Below are positions 33,748 to 34,127 of a DNA stretch of 34,127 nucleotides, in pieces. Under the pieces are notes generated by a model. That model saw only the letters and a program-made list of their open reading frames with translations, did no database searches and was not told the origin of the DNA. The DNA is taken from positions 17,610 to 51,736 of the forward strand of contig NZ_JALPRJ010000060.1 of assembly GCF_030464885.1 (NCBI RefSeq), written 5' to 3'. Each line of letters starts with the position of its first letter. Position 1 is the stretch's first letter. The DNA comes from Caballeronia sp. SEWSISQ10-4 2. Lineage in GTDB: Bacteria > Pseudomonadota > Gammaproteobacteria > Burkholderiales > Burkholderiaceae. A program made the translations under genes and the position numbers.

Positions 33748-33776
33748 ATGGAACCGGTTCCAAGATCAAATTTCAA
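33748..33776 (-). promoter_or_regulatory. Candidate kgu promoter
   Basis: On the minus strand TTGAAA (33771-33776) is followed after 17 bp by TTCCAT (33748-33753), a fair -35 and a weak -10 box. The PtxS-type palindrome lies between and over the -10 element, the normal arrangement for a repressed promoter. The transcript would start near 33741. Confidence 0.45.
33749..33762. promoter_or_regulatory. PtxS-type operator
   Basis: TGGAACCGGTTCCA is a perfect 14-bp palindrome with the central CG step typical of LacI-family operators. It agrees at 12 of 14 positions with the PtxS site TGAAACCGGTTTCA known from Pseudomonas. It sits just upstream of kguE in the operon that also holds ptxS. Confidence 0.82.
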
Positions 33777-34127
33777 AAAAGACGCGTGCTGCGTCTGGGG
33801 ATTTGCGCATAATGCGCTGGAGGGTTAGAGGGCGCTATTCTGGAAATCCCTAGGGCGGGGGATTTTTTTTGCTCGCGCCGGTGGACGGTTGGGTTGGGTC
33901 GATGCTGGGTTGGTGCTTTCGGCCTTAGTGGTCTGCGTGAGTTAGCTGTATTTTTTATCACTATTAGCCACTGTGCGTGGCGGCACGTCATTTCTGATAT
34001 GACTTTCCGTGTCAAGCGTCGATGTTCAGATTTTGAGTTCATTCATATTCGATGTTGCTGCAATTTCCTGAAGGCGGCGTAGCAGTAAGGCTCGACGGTG
34101 AATCAGGCTGATATTCGCGGGTTGGTT
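33777..34127. other. 351-bp region upstream of the kgu promoter, AT-richer toward the window end
   Basis: Close to the promoter are two small hairpins (GACGC-GTGCT-GCGTC at 33781-33795; GCGCAT-A-ATGCGC at 33805-33817) and a third at 33844-33865 (AAATCCC / GGGATTT), which on the + strand runs into T8, like a weak terminator with no gene before it. From about 33940 the sequence becomes AT-richer than the rest of the window. A 62-residue + strand frame (33894-34082, TTG start) has no ribosome-binding site and an odd composition (RCCCNFLKAA). It may be a decayed gene or dispersed repeat cut by the window edge. Confidence 0.4.

Overview
The window is GC-rich chromosomal DNA, and its gene families point to a beta-proteobacterium of the Burkholderiaceae (Paraburkholderia, Caballeronia or Burkholderia type). 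The evidence is codon bias toward G/C in third positions, a DUF3022-type protein, a YhfC-family membrane protein, a 2-ketogluconate (kgu) operon and many single-gene carbon-acquisition units. This placement is inferred from gene families; no rRNA or other marker gene is present. I see no tRNA, rRNA, CRISPR array, integrase, transposase or complete mobile element.

Layout. 1-237: a 9-bp tandem repeat and a terminator. 238-1419 (-): two secreted YceI-family proteins in one operon. 1760-5378 (-): a ribose-type sugar ABC importer (ATPase, permease, binding protein last), divergent from an FCD-type GntR regulator at 5665 (+), with two identical operator-like sites between them. 6688-9391 (-): a 36-residue lysine-rich protein, an 87-residue unknown, a stand-alone Rieske oxygenase and a DUF938 methyltransferase. 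9963-13064 (+): an ankyrin protein, a PRC-barrel lipoprotein-like protein and an MFS transporter. 13217-14602 (-): a flavin disulfide oxidoreductase. 14840-20557 (+): a tight catabolic operon (AldA-like aldehyde dehydrogenase, MFS transporter, enolase-superfamily dehydratase, GMC oxidoreductase) facing a convergent LysR regulator. 21833-23820 (+): a CPA1 cation/proton antiporter and a P-loop kinase-like protein. 23960-25690 (-): an Lrp/AsnC regulator followed by a saccharopine-dehydrogenase-like enzyme. 25994-27097 (+): a periplasmic LTXXQ (Spy/CpxP-like) protein and a PGDYG-motif protein. 27108-33728 (-): a complete 2-ketogluconate locus in the order kguE-kguK-kguT-kguD-ptxS, running on into yhfC and DUF3022 genes. 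33729-34127: the kgu promoter with a perfect PtxS-type palindrome, then an AT-richer stretch of unknown nature.

How the parts work together. The best-understood system is kgu/ptxS: KguT imports 2-ketogluconate, KguK phosphorylates it, KguD reduces the product to 6-phosphogluconate, and PtxS represses through the palindrome upstream of kguE. The least understood is the 14840-20557 operon, which encodes alcohol oxidation, aldehyde oxidation, transport and dehydration functions for a substrate I cannot name. Its dehydratase has a glycine exactly where the first metal-ligand aspartate of D-galactonate dehydratase falls, and its aldehyde dehydrogenase has a changed cofactor motif. These two departures make that operon the strongest candidate for undescribed chemistry in the window.
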